Below are positions 17,649 to 27,319 of a DNA stretch of 64,000 nucleotides, one piece after another. The DNA lies in contig JBCCHV010000030.1 of assembly GCA_039028635.1 (NCBI GenBank), forward strand, positions 1 through 64,000, given 5' to 3'. The translations under genes and the position numbers were made by a program. A model generated the notes under the pieces. The model made no database searches. It was not told the DNA's origin and was given only the letters and a program-made list of their open reading frames with translations. How positions within the stretch are numbered: position 1 is the stretch's first letter; every line of letters starts with the position of its first letter. The DNA comes from Acidobacteriota bacterium. Its GTDB lineage: Bacteria; Acidobacteriota; Thermoanaerobaculia; Multivoradales; JBCCEF01.

Positions 17649-18470
17649 CTAGCGGGATTCAACTCCCACTTCGCGCAGGCGCTGGCGCGCCAGATTGGCT
17701 TCGTCGCTGTTGGGGTAGCGCTGGACCACCGTCCGGAGCTGGCGCACGCCATCGGCGCGTTCGCCGAGCTGCAAGTGGGCATAGCCCTTCTTGAGTACCG
17801 CGCTGGGCAGCTTGTCGCTGCGCGGGAAACGCCGCAAGACGTCGTCGAACTGGCGAATCGCCTGGCGATATTGACCCTGACGGTAATGACACTCACCGAT
17901 CCAGTAGACCGCGTTGTCAGCCAGGTCGGTTTCCGGAAACGCCTGCAGATACTCGCCGAAGCCCTGCACGGCGAGATCGTAGTTACCGCGCAGATAGTCG
18001 TTGTAGGACGACTGGTAGAGGATCTGCGGATCAGCGGTGACGGGCGCTGCGGCGGTGCCGGGATTGGTGACTTCGGTCTCGTCACCTTCCACCGGCGCCG
18101 GGACCGGTGCCGGAACGCGGAAGGTCTTGAGCTCCTGATTGGTCGAAGCAATCTGCTGGGAAAGCTGCGACAACCGATAGTTGGTGTCCTCGAGATTGGC
18201 CTGCAGCTGCTCGATCTGGGTCGAGAGCTCCTGCAGCTTCACCTGCATGTCGGCCTCGGACTTGAGGAGGGTCTCCATCTGGCGGGTGACCTCGACCTCG
18301 ATGCTGCTGACCTCTTCCTTGCTCGGCGCCTGCGCCTGAGCCTGCAAGATCTGACTCTGGATGTCGTTGAGCTGGCTCTGGATGGTCTCGATGTCGGAGG
18401 TCGAGACACAGGCCGACGACCACCCCGCGAGGAGGAGGACGCCGGCCGTGGCAAAGAAACGCTGGCGCAT
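17649..18470 (-). CDS. cpoB: Tol-Pal system protein CpoB (YbgF)
   Basis: 273 residues. Signal peptide (AGVLLLAGWSSAC, possibly a lipoprotein Cys), an N-terminal coiled coil of Gln/Leu heptads (about 25-110), a proline-rich linker, then TPR repeats from about residue 150 (YNDYLRGNYDLAVQGFGEYL, YRQGQYRQAIRQFDDVLRRF). CpoB links the Tol machine to peptidoglycan synthesis at division. It is the last gene of the operon, 17 bp after pal. Confidence 0.93.
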   Translation of the reverse strand: MRQRFFATAGVLLLAGWSSACVSTSDIETIQSQLNDIQSQILQAQAQAPSKEEVSSIEVEVTRQMETLLKSEADMQVKLQELSTQIEQLQANLEDTNYRLSQLSQQIASTNQELKTFRVPAPVPAPVEGDETEVTNPGTAAAPVTADPQILYQSSYNDYLRGNYDLAVQGFGEYLQAFPETDLADNAVYWIGECHYRQGQYRQAIRQFDDVLRRFPRSDKLPSAVLKKGYAHLQLGERADGVRQLRTVVQRYPNSDEANLARQRLREVGVESR

Positions 18471-18487
18471 GTCGAGTCGGGTGGAGT

Positions 18488-19057
18488 CTAGCGGCGGCCG
18501 ACGACCACGAAGTGGGCGCGCCGGTTGCGCTGCCAGCAGGCCTCGTCCGATTCGGTGCAGAAAGGACGCTCTTCACCGTAGCTCACGATCGACATGCTGT
18601 CCGCCGGAACTCGCAGGCTGGTGATGTAGTCCTTGGCGGTGTTGCCGCGCCGCTGACCGAGGGCCAGGTTGTACTCGTTGGTTCCGCGCTCGTCACAGTG
18701 GCCCTCGATGCGGAACACGAGGTCCGCGTTCTCGCGCATGAAGGCGGCGTTCTTGGCCAAGCGCTCACGGGCCTCGTCGCGCAGCTCCGACTGGTCGAAA
18801 TCAAAATATACGTCGGCGATCAGCTCGCGCTCCTTGAGGTACTCGTTGAGCTCGACGAGATCCGTCGGCAGAGTGTCCTCCTGAACGTCTTCGACCACCT
18901 CTTGCCGCGGCGGCTCGACCTCGACCGCGGGCTCCTCGACCGGCGTCGTCTCGACCTCCAGCACCTCGTCCGGTGTCTCGGGCGGCTTCTTCGGGCAGCC
19001 ATAGAACATCGGCAGGATCAATAGCATCACCACGCACACCAACCACTTGCGGCTCAT
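18488..19057 (-). CDS. pal: Peptidoglycan-associated lipoprotein Pal
   Basis: 189 residues. Lipobox PMFYGC near residue 21, an acidic proline-rich linker (about 25-70) and an OmpA-like domain: VYFDFDQSELRDEARERL, then IEGHCDERGTNEYNLALGQRR with the Asp and Arg that bind meso-diaminopimelate. Pal tethers the outer membrane to the cell wall and binds TolB. Confidence 0.97.
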   Translation of the reverse strand: MSRKWLVCVVMLLILPMFYGCPKKPPETPDEVLEVETTPVEEPAVEVEPPRQEVVEDVQEDTLPTDLVELNEYLKERELIADVYFDFDQSELRDEARERLAKNAAFMRENADLVFRIEGHCDERGTNEYNLALGQRRGNTAKDYITSLRVPADSMSIVSYGEERPFCTESDEACWQRNRRAHFVVVGRR

Positions 19058-19198
19058 CCTGAGTCTCTCCTCAAATCGAATCGATCGCCTGGTCCGAAAT
19101 TGTCTTCGCGCTGCCTAGAAGGCGGCCAAACTGTAGCAGAAGAAGCTGCCTGCTTTCAAGGACTTTGGCGTCATTGCGGAGGCCGTCACGACGCCTCC

Positions 19199-20542
19199 TC
19201 AGGGATAGTAGCCGGACCATGCCGGGGATTCGTTCCGGCCCTCGGCGGTGACCTGACGCAGGTCGCTGCCGTCGTCCGCCGACATCACCCAGATCTGCTT
19301 GCTGCCGGAGCGGTTCGAGGCGAAGGCGATCCAGCGACCGTCGGGCGAGAAGGTGGGCGATTCGTGACTGCCGGCACCGCGGGTCAGCACCTTGCTCTCG
19401 AGGGTCACGATGTCGGTCACCACGATCTCGAATTTGCCGCCGATGCGGCTGGCGTAGGCGAGCTTGTCGCCTTCCGGGCTCCAGGCGGCGCCGTCGTTGT
19501 AGGTGCCACCGCGGCTGATTCGCCGAACGTTGGTGCCCTCCGTGTCCATCACGTAGATGTGGGGATTGCCGGAGCGGCTCGAGGTAAAGGCGATCTCGCT
19601 TCCCTTGGGGCTCCACGCCGGGTTGGTGTCGATGGCGCGGGAATGGGTCAGGCGGCTGAGATTGCCACCGGCGACGTCGGCGACGAAGATCTCCGAGTTG
19701 GCACCCAGGGCGCGCGAGAAGGCCATCCGCCGGCCGTTTGGTGCCACCGATGGGGAGATGTTCTGCTCGCCGTCCGTAATGCATTGATTCTTCTGGCCAT
19801 TCGAGAGATCGGCCCGGTAGATGCCGGGACTGCCACCGACGAAGGAGGTGTAGACCAGGGAGCCGTTGCCGGGGAGCCAGTCCGGGGACATGGAGGTCGA
19901 CTTGTGGCCCGTGATCGGTCGCTGGTCGGCGCCGTCGTAGTCCATCAGGTAGATCTCCTTGCGACCGCCGCGATCGGAGGTGAAGGCGATGGTGGTGAGG
20001 GCGATGCCGCGCCGGCCCGCCAGGTGAGCGATCACCTCGTCGGCGAAGATGTGGGCGATGCGGCGCATGGCGGCGGCGGAGCCCTTGTAGCGTTTCCCGA
20101 GGATCGCTTGACCGGCATTGAGATCGTAGAGGCGACCCTCGAACACCACCTTGGCGCCTTCGCCGCGGACGCTGGCCAGCAGGACGAGCTCATTGCCGAG
20201 GGAGCGGTAGAGCTCGAAGTCGCGACCGCGCTCGCCGGTCAAAGCGATCACCGCGAGCTCGGTCGGTCCCTGGACCTCCACCACCCGGCTGAGGGCGAGA
20301 TCGTTGCGCAAGGTGGTTTCGAGCACGTCCGCCGCCCGGCGGGTGCTGGCGGTGAGCTGGGCCCGCCCCTCGACCTCGGGAAAGGCCAGGCGGTAGAGGC
20401 CGCGCTGGTTGCCCTCCAGAATGAGGGTGACGTCCTGGCCGTCCTCCGGAAGCCCCGGCGGCGGGTCTTGAGCCGCGGCGGCCAAGGGGATGAGGGCGGC
20501 CAGGATGCCGATCAGGAGGTGAGCGGTAAGGCGCAGTTTCAT
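19199..20542 (-). CDS. tolB: Tol-Pal system protein TolB
   Basis: 447 residues with a signal peptide (about 1-24), an N-terminal TolB domain and a C-terminal six-bladed propeller built of repeated units such as MSPDWLPGNGSLVYTS, TNPAWSPKGSEIAFTS, DGAAWSPEGDKLAYAS and ESPTFSPDGRWIAFAS. TolB moves between Pal and TolA in the periplasm. A 141-bp gap to pal has no clear second promoter. Confidence 0.97.
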   Translation of the reverse strand: MKLRLTAHLLIGILAALIPLAAAAQDPPPGLPEDGQDVTLILEGNQRGLYRLAFPEVEGRAQLTASTRRAADVLETTLRNDLALSRVVEVQGPTELAVIALTGERGRDFELYRSLGNELVLLASVRGEGAKVVFEGRLYDLNAGQAILGKRYKGSAAAMRRIAHIFADEVIAHLAGRRGIALTTIAFTSDRGGRKEIYLMDYDGADQRPITGHKSTSMSPDWLPGNGSLVYTSFVGGSPGIYRADLSNGQKNQCITDGEQNISPSVAPNGRRMAFSRALGANSEIFVADVAGGNLSRLTHSRAIDTNPAWSPKGSEIAFTSSRSGNPHIYVMDTEGTNVRRISRGGTYNDGAAWSPEGDKLAYASRIGGKFEIVVTDIVTLESKVLTRGAGSHESPTFSPDGRWIAFASNRSGSKQIWVMSADDGSDLRQVTAEGRNESPAWSGYYP

Positions 20543-20629
20543 GCCGGGTCTCCTTGGGGAGATGAGGTTGGCTGATCGGAAGAATCGGAGTGCCGACTCG
20601 GGGGCACTGGCGAACGCTGCGGATTCGGT

Positions 20630-21400
20630 CTATCGAATGACAAGGTTCACCCCCAAGGAGTCACTGCGGTAGCCCGCCGGCAGGGGCGGAAAGGGCGCGG
20701 CGTTCTGGACCGCTCGCAGGCCGGCGAGATCGAAGCTACTCGAGCCGGAGCTCTCCACCACCTCGAGATTCTCGAGGCGGCCGTCCCGACGGATTCGGAA
20801 GTGCACCAAGGCTTCCACCGGCTGACCGGTCGACGGGCGTCGCCACTGGGCCTCGATCAGCAGCAGCATGCGGTCGAGGTAGTAGCTATAGGTGAACGAT
20901 GGGTTGTCGACGGTCGCGACATTGGCCCCCAGCGTCGCCGAGGTGCCCAGCGGATTACCCCGTGCAGAGCCCTGACGATCGACCGGCGCCGGCGGTGGCG
21001 CCGGTTGCGGCTTGGGTGGGGCGGCGGTCGGCTGTTGGGGTGCCGGTTGTCGCGGCGGCGGCTGAGGCGCAGGCTGAGGGGCAGGCTCCTCGGCGACCGG
21101 CTCGACCTCCGGTTCCGGGGGAGGGGCCTTGGGCTGTGGGCGCTCGGGCGCCTTCGGAGGCGGCTTGGGCTGTGGCTTGGCGACCTCACTGCCGAGGGCG
21201 CGGGCCGGGACCAGTCGGACCGGGACGAACTCGAGCGGGCGGCGAGGCTCTCCGTCGAGGAGTGGAGCGATCAGCGCCAGGGCGACGATCAACAGGTGGA
21301 TTCCGAGGGCCCAGCCGATGGCCGAGCGCGGCAGGCGGCCGGAATCGCGCGCCTGCCGCCGGCTGAGCACCGCACCGACGGTCGGAATCGGGGTGGTCAC
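20630..21400 (-). CDS. tolA: TolA-position TonB-like energy transducer
   Basis: 256 residues from GTG 21400, overlapping tolR by four bases (GTGA). One N-terminal membrane helix (about 29-48), a long proline/glutamine/lysine-rich spacer (about 70-150) and a C-terminal TonB/TolA fold (VEALVHFRIRRDGRLENLEVVESSGS). Operon position makes it the functional TolA, coupling TolQR proton flow to the envelope, although the C-terminal domain looks more like TonB. Confidence 0.85.
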   Translation of the reverse strand: MTTPIPTVGAVLSRRQARDSGRLPRSAIGWALGIHLLIVALALIAPLLDGEPRRPLEFVPVRLVPARALGSEVAKPQPKPPPKAPERPQPKAPPPEPEVEPVAEEPAPQPAPQPPPRQPAPQQPTAAPPKPQPAPPPAPVDRQGSARGNPLGTSATLGANVATVDNPSFTYSYYLDRMLLLIEAQWRRPSTGQPVEALVHFRIRRDGRLENLEVVESSGSSSFDLAGLRAVQNAAPFPPLPAGYRSDSLGVNLVIR

Positions 21401-21828
21401 CGTGATCTCCGGTTGCGCCGCTCCGTTTCCGTCACCAGGCCGACCTGGGTGATGCCGCCCTTCTGAAGAATGTCGAGGAGCTCGACCATCTTGCCGTAGG
21501 GGATCTCGCGATCACCCTTGAGAAAGACCGCATCGTCATCGCGCCCTTCGAGGATCGGCGTCAGGCGTTCAACGAGCTGTGACGGGTGGACCGGCGTCTC
21601 GCGCAGGTAGACGATGCCGTCTCGGTTGACGGAGATCACCAGGGGGTCCTGCTTGCGCATCGGCAGAGCACGCTGATCGGCTTTGGGCAGGTCGACCTCG
21701 ATCCCCTGATGCAGCATCGGTGCGGCGATCATGAAGACGATCAGCAAGACGAGCATGACGTCGACCAGGGGGGTGACGTTGATGTCCGCCAGCACGGAGT
21801 CGTCGGAATCGCCGAGCTTGAAGGCCAT
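21397..21828 (-). CDS. tolR: Tol-Pal system protein TolR (ExbD family)
   Basis: 143 residues with one membrane helix bearing the essential Asp (INVTPLVDVMLVLLIVFMI, about residues 17-35) and a periplasmic domain ending KMVELLDILQKGGITQVGLVTE. TolR forms the proton channel with TolQ. It starts 10 bp after tolQ. Confidence 0.96.
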   Translation of the reverse strand: MAFKLGDSDDSVLADINVTPLVDVMLVLLIVFMIAAPMLHQGIEVDLPKADQRALPMRKQDPLVISVNRDGIVYLRETPVHPSQLVERLTPILEGRDDDAVFLKGDREIPYGKMVELLDILQKGGITQVGLVTETERRNRRSR

Positions 21829-21838
21829 GGGCTCGTCC

Positions 21839-22564
21839 TCAGGTGAAGTTGCGCTCGGCGAGGTTGAGGAACTCGAGGGCGAAGTCCTCGAGCTTGAGGC
21901 GCAGCCGTCGCAGCCGGTTGGCGAAGTAGTTGTAGGCCACCAGGGCCGGGATCGCGGCGCCCAGGCCAGCCGCCGTGTTGACCAGCGCCTCGGCGATGCC
22001 CGGGGCGACCACCGCCAGCGAGGTCGAGCCGGTGAGACCGATGTCCTGGAAGGCGATCATGATGCCGTAGACGGTCCCGAAGAGGCCGATGAAGGGGGTG
22101 GCGGCGGCGGTGGTGGCGAGCAGACTGGTCCAGCGACTGAAGGACTGCAGCTCGACGTTGACCGCTCGTTGCAGGCTGCGCTCGAGGGCGGGCAGGGAGC
22201 GCAGCCGCAGGGCTCCGCCGTCGGCTTGCTTGATCTGCGCGTCGATCTCGGCGTGTCCGGTCTGGAACAGACCGACCAGGGGCGAAGCCGCCAGGTTGCC
22301 GGTGGCCGAAGAGACCTCGCTGAAGCGGCGGCTCTTGCGGAAGATCTGTAGAAAGGACTCGCTTTGGCGGTCGGCGCGTTGAAACTGAAAGGCCTTCGCC
22401 ACCACCACGGCCCAGGAAAGCAGGGAAAAAATCACCAGCACCAGGAAGACTCCCTTGGCCATCCATCCGGCTTCCAGGAAGGTCTCGAAGATGGTCGGTC
22501 CGGCAATCTCCTCGCTCCCGAGGGCAGGCACGGTGAGAAACGGCAAATGGGCAGAGATATTCAA
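21839..22564 (-). CDS. tolQ: Tol-Pal system protein TolQ (ExbB family)
   Basis: 241 residues, three membrane helices (about 37-57, 140-165, 175-200), with the channel segment TAAATPFIGLFGTVYGIMIAF and APGIAEALVNTAAGLGAAIPA. Start is a TTG at 22564, with GGAG eleven bases upstream; no in-frame ATG lies nearby. First gene of the tol operon. Confidence 0.95.
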   Translation of the reverse strand: MNISAHLPFLTVPALGSEEIAGPTIFETFLEAGWMAKGVFLVLVIFSLLSWAVVVAKAFQFQRADRQSESFLQIFRKSRRFSEVSSATGNLAASPLVGLFQTGHAEIDAQIKQADGGALRLRSLPALERSLQRAVNVELQSFSRWTSLLATTAAATPFIGLFGTVYGIMIAFQDIGLTGSTSLAVVAPGIAEALVNTAAGLGAAIPALVAYNYFANRLRRLRLKLEDFALEFLNLAERNFT

Positions 22565-22597
22565 CTTAGGTCGCTCTCCTGAAACGAAATCGTGCGG

Positions 22598-22625
22598 ACG
22601 ATAGCAGGGGTGCGCCGTCTGTCCA
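22598..22625 (-). promoter_or_regulatory. Promoter of the tol-pal operon
   Basis: On the minus strand TGGACA (22620-22625), a 16-base spacer, then TATCGT (22598-22603), about 35 bp upstream of the tolQ start. Confidence 0.5.
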
Positions 22626-22884
22626 AGCGCGGTTCTGCCGTCTTGGCACTCTTCCCGAGAAGCTTCGCTATTGAGACGTGCCGATACGTCCCGAAGTTCC
22701 CGCAGGGTTGATCGAAGCCGTCATCGCCGTCGAAGAATGCAAGGTGTGGACCAGAGTTGAGTTCAGCCACGGCGCGGTGGTCACCGCGGTCTCCCGATCG
22801 GCGGCCAAGGCCGCCAGTGCCGCTCGCGCAGGATGGAGGGCGCGCGGGTGCGCCCCCCGGGGTGCCACTGCGGTCGATCCGGCG
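22626..22884. other. Intergenic stretch without a visible gene
   Basis: Lies between the tolQ promoter and the end of the LOG-family gene. It contains only a GC-rich dyad (GGGCGC / GCGCCC, about 22838-22855) that might end the LOG transcript, without a T tract. Confidence 0.4.
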
Positions 22885-23697
22885 TCAGGGCCGCAGGTCG
22901 CGAGCCGGCGGTTTGGGGAAGGTGACGGAGCGCGGCGAGACGATGGTGCCGTGGCGCTCGATGAATCGGCGGCGAGCGTCGCGCACGATCTCGATGGCCT
23001 CATCCGTATCGCGCACCCAGTGCACCTTGCGGAGGTCGCCGGCAGACGCCAGGTTGCGGGCGACGATGTCTCGCTGCACCCACTCCCGGAGGCCGCTCCA
23101 CATCGGTCCGACGAAGATCAGCTCGCGGTCGTCTTCGAGCAGCCCGACCTGGAGGAGCTGCCAGACCATCAGGGCCTCGAGAGTGGTCCCGAGGCCGCCA
23201 TCGACCACCACGTAGGCATGGCTCATGCGGATGAAGTGGTGGAGTCGGGAGAAGAACGTCTTGTGCTCCTCGACCTCGTCGAGGAAGGGGTTTGGCTGTT
23301 CCTCGAAGGGCAACAGGATGGTGAGGCCGAAGGAGCGCGTCTTGAGGGCGGCGGAGCCGGCTCGGCCGCCCTCGTTGGCGGCGCGCATCAGGCCCGGTCC
23401 GCCACCGGTGACGATGTCGCAACCGGCGAGGGAGAGGTTTTTGGCGAGCTGTCGCACCTCGGCGTACTGCGGGTCGGTGCGCTCGAGGCGGCTCGATCCG
23501 AAGATGGCGACACGGAAGAAGCGCCGCTCGATGGGGGCGCGCTGATCGAGCCAGGAGATCAGCTCGTAGAGGGCGAGAATGGTGCGATCGAAGAGCCGCA
23601 ACAGACGTTGCCGGGCACGGCGGCGCAGGCGGCCCCAGCGGCTTTCCGGCAGTGGCGAGGGAGGGTTGGGGAAGAGTGCTCGATGCTGTGCGTTCAT
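22885..23697 (-). CDS. LOG-family Rossmann-fold protein (TIGR00730-type nucleotide phosphoribohydrolase)
   Basis: 270 residues. Motifs: VTGGGPGLMRAANEGG (about 110) and VVDGGLGTTLEALMVWQLLQVG (about 178-199), where the second is the family's PGGxGTxxE with Pro replaced by Asp. LOG proteins cleave nucleoside 5'-monophosphates into base and ribose 5-phosphate; some bacterial members have other or unknown roles. A basic N-terminal extension of about 60 residues (RWGRLRRRARQRLLR) is longer than usual. It is transcribed away from etfB. Confidence 0.85.
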   Translation of the reverse strand: MNAQHRALFPNPPSPLPESRWGRLRRRARQRLLRLFDRTILALYELISWLDQRAPIERRFFRVAIFGSSRLERTDPQYAEVRQLAKNLSLAGCDIVTGGGPGLMRAANEGGRAGSAALKTRSFGLTILLPFEEQPNPFLDEVEEHKTFFSRLHHFIRMSHAYVVVDGGLGTTLEALMVWQLLQVGLLEDDRELIFVGPMWSGLREWVQRDIVARNLASAGDLRKVHWVRDTDEAIEIVRDARRRFIERHGTIVSPRSVTFPKPPARDLRP

Positions 23698-23934
23698 AGT
23701 CCTCTATCGGAATAGGACGGCTCGCTTCCCCGGATCGGATTGCTCACGGTGCCCGTCGACGCCCGCGGACGGCGCTCTGCGGCACTGCGATGGCAGCTCC
23801 CACCATGCTAGACTGGAGTCGCTTCGGCGCCCGCCGAACCGACTTATTCCACGACGCCTGAGGACCGTAACGGACTCCATCACCAGGCCCCAGGCTCGTC
23901 CCCATACGAAATCCGCGGAGCAAGGGAGAAGCGA

Positions 23935-24723
23935 ATGCGCGTTGCGGTATGTATCAAACAGGTACCGGACACGGAGGCTCGACTGAGAGTCGCCAAGGAC
24001 GGTCGCTGGCTGGACGAGGAAGATCTGCCGTTCATCATCAACGAGAGCGACGAGTACGCACTGGAAGAAGGCTTGCGAATCGCCGAGGCTTCCGGTGGCG
24101 AGGTGGTGGTGATCAGCCTGGGACCGGCGCGCGTCAAGGAAGCGCTGCGCAAGGGACTGGCCCTGGGGGCGGCGCGCGCCGTGCACCTCGAGGACGAGGC
24201 CTTCTCGGGCGGTGACGCTCTTGCCACCGGCCGTGCCCTGGCGGCCGCCGTCGCCAAGGAAGAGTGTGAGCTGGTGCTCACCGGTTCGCAGTCCGACGAC
24301 GTCGGCTTCGGCTCGACGGGCTCGGTCCTCGCCGGCTTCCTCGGCTGGCCCCACGCCTGGCTGGTGATGGGGGTCGAGATCGAAGACGGGACGGCCAAGG
24401 TCACCCGCGAGATGGAGAGTGGCAAGAACGAGATCTCTCGCTTGCCTCTGCCGGCGGTGTTCGAAGTTCAGGCCGGCATCAATCACCCGCGCTACGCCTC
24501 CTTGAAGGGCATCATGAAGGCCAAGCGCAAGCCCATCGACACCCTCGCGCCGGCCGATCTCGGCCTCAGTCCAGAGGACGTGGGGCAAGCTGGATCGCGC
24601 CTCGAGATCGTTTCCGTCGCCTTCCCGGATAGCGGTGCCGGGGCCCAGATCATCGAAGGTGAGCCGGAGCAGGCGAGTCGCGAGCTGGTCGACAAGCTGC
24701 GCCAGGAAGCGAGGGTTTTGTAA
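23935..24723 (+). CDS. etfB: Electron transfer flavoprotein beta subunit
   Basis: 262 residues beginning MRVAVCIKQVPDTEA, the hallmark ETF-beta start, with FIINESDEYALEEGLRI and the AMP-binding VLTGSQSDDVGFGSTGSVLAGFLGWP loop. ETF takes electrons from acyl-CoA and related dehydrogenases and passes them to the quinone pool. It is followed by etfA with a one-base overlap (TAATG). Confidence 0.97.
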   Translation: MRVAVCIKQVPDTEARLRVAKDGRWLDEEDLPFIINESDEYALEEGLRIAEASGGEVVVISLGPARVKEALRKGLALGAARAVHLEDEAFSGGDALATGRALAAAVAKEECELVLTGSQSDDVGFGSTGSVLAGFLGWPHAWLVMGVEIEDGTAKVTREMESGKNEISRLPLPAVFEVQAGINHPRYASLKGIMKAKRKPIDTLAPADLGLSPEDVGQAGSRLEIVSVAFPDSGAGAQIIEGEPEQASRELVDKLRQEARVL

Positions 24724-25703
24724 TGAGCCGTGTCTGGATCGTTCCGGAGCACAACGGAGAGCGCCTGACGCGGCCCGGTCGCGAGGCGCTGGTTGCCGGC
24801 CAGCGGCTGGCGGCCGATCTCGGGGTCAAGGCGGAAGTCCTGTTGCTGGGGGCCGACGTCTCGGCCGTCGCCAATCACCTGGCCGCCTCGGCGGACCTGG
24901 CGGGAGTTCACACGGCACAGCACGAGGCGCTCGCCGTCTACACGCCGGGGGCCTACTGCGATGCCCTGGCGCCGGCCATCGAGGCGGCGTCGCCAGCGTT
25001 CGTGGTGTTTGCCCACAACTATCAAACGGTGGACTACTTCGCTCGTCTCGCCCAGCGCCTCGGCGCCGGCCTGCTGCCGGAGGTGACGGCGTGGGAGCAG
25101 GACGGCGAGGGCTTCCTCTGGAGCCGCCCGATCTTGGCCGGCAAGATGACGTCCAAGGTGCGCATGCGCGGTACCGGGACGGTGCTGCTGTCGGTGCAGT
25201 CGGGTGCCTTCTCGGGCGATGCCCTGGCGGCCGGCAGTGCTCCCGTCGAGGCTCTGGCCCTGGGCGAGGTGACCGCCGACCGGGAGATCTTGTCGATCGA
25301 GGATGCCGGCGGCAACGAGGTCGATCTGACCAAGGCCGATGTGATCATCGCCGTCGGACGAGGCGTCGGTGGCGAGGACAAGCTCGGTCCGATTCACGAG
25401 CTGGCCGAGGTGCTGGGCGCCGACATCGGCGCCAGCCGTCCGGTGATCGACAGCGGTTGGCTGCCGCGGGACCGTCAGATCGGTTCCTCCGGCCAGACGG
25501 TGAGCCCCAAGCTGTACATCGCCGTTGGAATCTCGGGGGCGATTCAGCACGCTGTGGGGATGAAGGGATCGTCCTGCGTGGTGGCGATCAACAAGGATTC
25601 GGGGGCACCCATCTTCGGCATGTCCCAGTACGGCATCGTCGGGGACCTGCACGAGGTCTTGCCGGCGCTGACGGCGGCGATTCGCGAGTCGCGGGAAGGC
25701 TGA
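24723..25703 (+). CDS. etfA: Electron transfer flavoprotein alpha subunit
   Basis: 326 residues. The C-terminal FAD domain shows IAVGRGVGGEDKL, ASRPVIDSGWLPRDRQIGSSGQTVSPKLYIAVGISGAIQHAVGMK-type sequence (about 212-290) and VAINKDSGAPIFGMSQYGIVGD. It forms a heterodimer with EtfB and holds the FAD. A strong terminator lies 40 bp downstream. Confidence 0.97.
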   Translation: MSRVWIVPEHNGERLTRPGREALVAGQRLAADLGVKAEVLLLGADVSAVANHLAASADLAGVHTAQHEALAVYTPGAYCDALAPAIEAASPAFVVFAHNYQTVDYFARLAQRLGAGLLPEVTAWEQDGEGFLWSRPILAGKMTSKVRMRGTGTVLLSVQSGAFSGDALAAGSAPVEALALGEVTADREILSIEDAGGNEVDLTKADVIIAVGRGVGGEDKLGPIHELAEVLGADIGASRPVIDSGWLPRDRQIGSSGQTVSPKLYIAVGISGAIQHAVGMKGSSCVVAINKDSGAPIFGMSQYGIVGDLHEVLPALTAAIRESREG

Positions 25704-25743
25704 CGGCCTCCCCGGCGCGAGCCACGGCCTTCACCGATGGATT

Positions 25744-25781
25744 GAAACGCCCGCTCCCTTCGGAGCGGGCGTTTCTTTTTC
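25744..25781 (+). terminator. Terminator after etfBA
   Basis: A perfect 14-bp stem GAAACGCCCGCTCC / GGAGCGGGCGTTTC with a 4-base loop, followed by T5. Because the reverse side has few T it acts mainly for etfBA. Confidence 0.93.
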
Positions 25782-25801
25782 TGCCCGGTCCCAGGTTGGA
25801 T

Positions 25802-27319
25802 TCAGAATGTCGCCGCGCTCCACTCGTCGAGGTCACCGCTCTCGAAGCTACTGGCGAAGATGGTTGCGGGCAGAATCGCGTCGGTGAGCTCGTGAACGTC
25901 GAGGATCGAAGAGCCGGCGCGGTAGAGATACTTGCCGGCGAAGATCGCGTCGGTGGGCTCAAAGTGATTCGAGCCGCTGGGATGACAGGCGTAGTACCAG
26001 CTCCAGTAGCCGACGGTGGTGCCGACGACGCTGGTGGTGGGTTGGCCGAGATTGCCGTTGTTGGGGTTGCCGCCGAGGACGTCTCGAGGCACGCCCGACG
26101 GCAGGTCCGAGACATCGAACAGCCATTCCGCCTGCAGGCCGCTCAAGGAGTGGCCGTTGCGCCGGCCGAAGTAGACGAAGGGCTTGCCCTGGCTCTCGGA
26201 ATAGGTGACGGTGGCGATGGTCTGGTCGTCGATGTTGGCGAGGGGGAATCTGTAGAGGGGCGTCGACGGGAGGCTGCAAGGGCCGCTCAGGGCGCAGCTG
26301 ACGTCGTAGATCACCCCGAAGTCGGGATAGCGCAGGGTGGTGGCCAGAAAGAGGCGACCGGCGCGCATCCAGAGGGCCGAGCCATGCACCTTCCGGTTCG
26401 CCAGAGCGGTCATCCGGAGCGCGGGGCGAGCTGGCTCCGAGACGTTCCAGATCTCGAGGCCGTTGCCCCCCCAGTAGCCGCCGCTGAAGACGATGAGGTG
26501 GCCGGAGGCGTCATCGCCGGTGCCATCGACGTGGTTCAAAGGGGCATCGCTGAGCTTGCCGAGGAAGACGCCGTTGCAGGCCGGATTGACGGTTCCGGGG
26601 CGCCGCTCGACGCAGGGCCCCGAACCGCCGACTTCGAGGGCGCGGCTCAAGTCGTAGATCCACAGACCTGATCCCGGATGATTCAGGGCGGCGAGAAAGC
26701 CATAGTGGCGTCCAGCGATTGTCGTGGCGTAGACCTCCTCGCCGAACTTCGAGCCGCTGACTCCTCCGTCCTGGTAGACGATGCGGGGCGAGAACTTGTT
26801 GTTGGTGTCCCACACCACCATACCGATAGCGCTCTGGCCGGTCAGGGTGAGGAGGTTCGAGTTGCCCGGCGGGGCGTCGACGTCTTTGACTTGATGAGTG
26901 TGGTGGCCGGCTTCGAACAGACTCGGGATGGCGGCGGTGGAGATGTTGGAGGTGCGGTCCGGCGAGCGGGGATTCGCCAAAGACCAGATCTGGAGGCCCT
27001 TGTTGATGCCCGCGAACAGCCAGCCGTCCTCGATGTCGAGGGATTGCCAGAAGGGGTTGTTGAGGCCGTAGGAGCCGTTGCGGATGTTCCAGGTGGTGTC
27101 GCGGCTCTCTTGCCCGGCAAAGGTGCCGCTGGGCAGGCCGTCGACGTCGACCGGCTGGAGGCGGCCCCAGAGGGACGAGGGAACGTGGTCGGAGGGTGAC
27201 TTGCAGGGGTTGAAGCCGCAGCCTACGGGCGTGGAGCAGGTGGCGGCGGTGGCGATGCCTGGGGCTGTCGAGAAGGCGATGAGGATGGCAAACAGGCGGC
27301 GGACGAGGGTCATCGGCAT
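25802..27319 (-). CDS. Secreted propeller-like protein, paralog A, unknown function
   Basis: 505 residues from ATG 27319 (GGGAGG five bases upstream). Signal peptide ending GIATAA, then a Cys-containing start (VGCGFNPCKSPSDHVP), and repeated units such as LQIWSLANPRSP, LWIYDLSRAL and LEIWNVSEPARPAL that look like LVIVD-type beta-propeller blades. The C-terminus carries FASSFESGDLDEW, a short motif seen at the end of many exported proteins in Acidobacteriota and Xanthomonadales. A close paralog is next upstream. Function unknown. Confidence 0.75.
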   Translation of the reverse strand: MPMTLVRRLFAILIAFSTAPGIATAATCSTPVGCGFNPCKSPSDHVPSSLWGRLQPVDVDGLPSGTFAGQESRDTTWNIRNGSYGLNNPFWQSLDIEDGWLFAGINKGLQIWSLANPRSPDRTSNISTAAIPSLFEAGHHTHQVKDVDAPPGNSNLLTLTGQSAIGMVVWDTNNKFSPRIVYQDGGVSGSKFGEEVYATTIAGRHYGFLAALNHPGSGLWIYDLSRALEVGGSGPCVERRPGTVNPACNGVFLGKLSDAPLNHVDGTGDDASGHLIVFSGGYWGGNGLEIWNVSEPARPALRMTALANRKVHGSALWMRAGRLFLATTLRYPDFGVIYDVSCALSGPCSLPSTPLYRFPLANIDDQTIATVTYSESQGKPFVYFGRRNGHSLSGLQAEWLFDVSDLPSGVPRDVLGGNPNNGNLGQPTTSVVGTTVGYWSWYYACHPSGSNHFEPTDAIFAGKYLYRAGSSILDVHELTDAILPATIFASSFESGDLDEWSAATF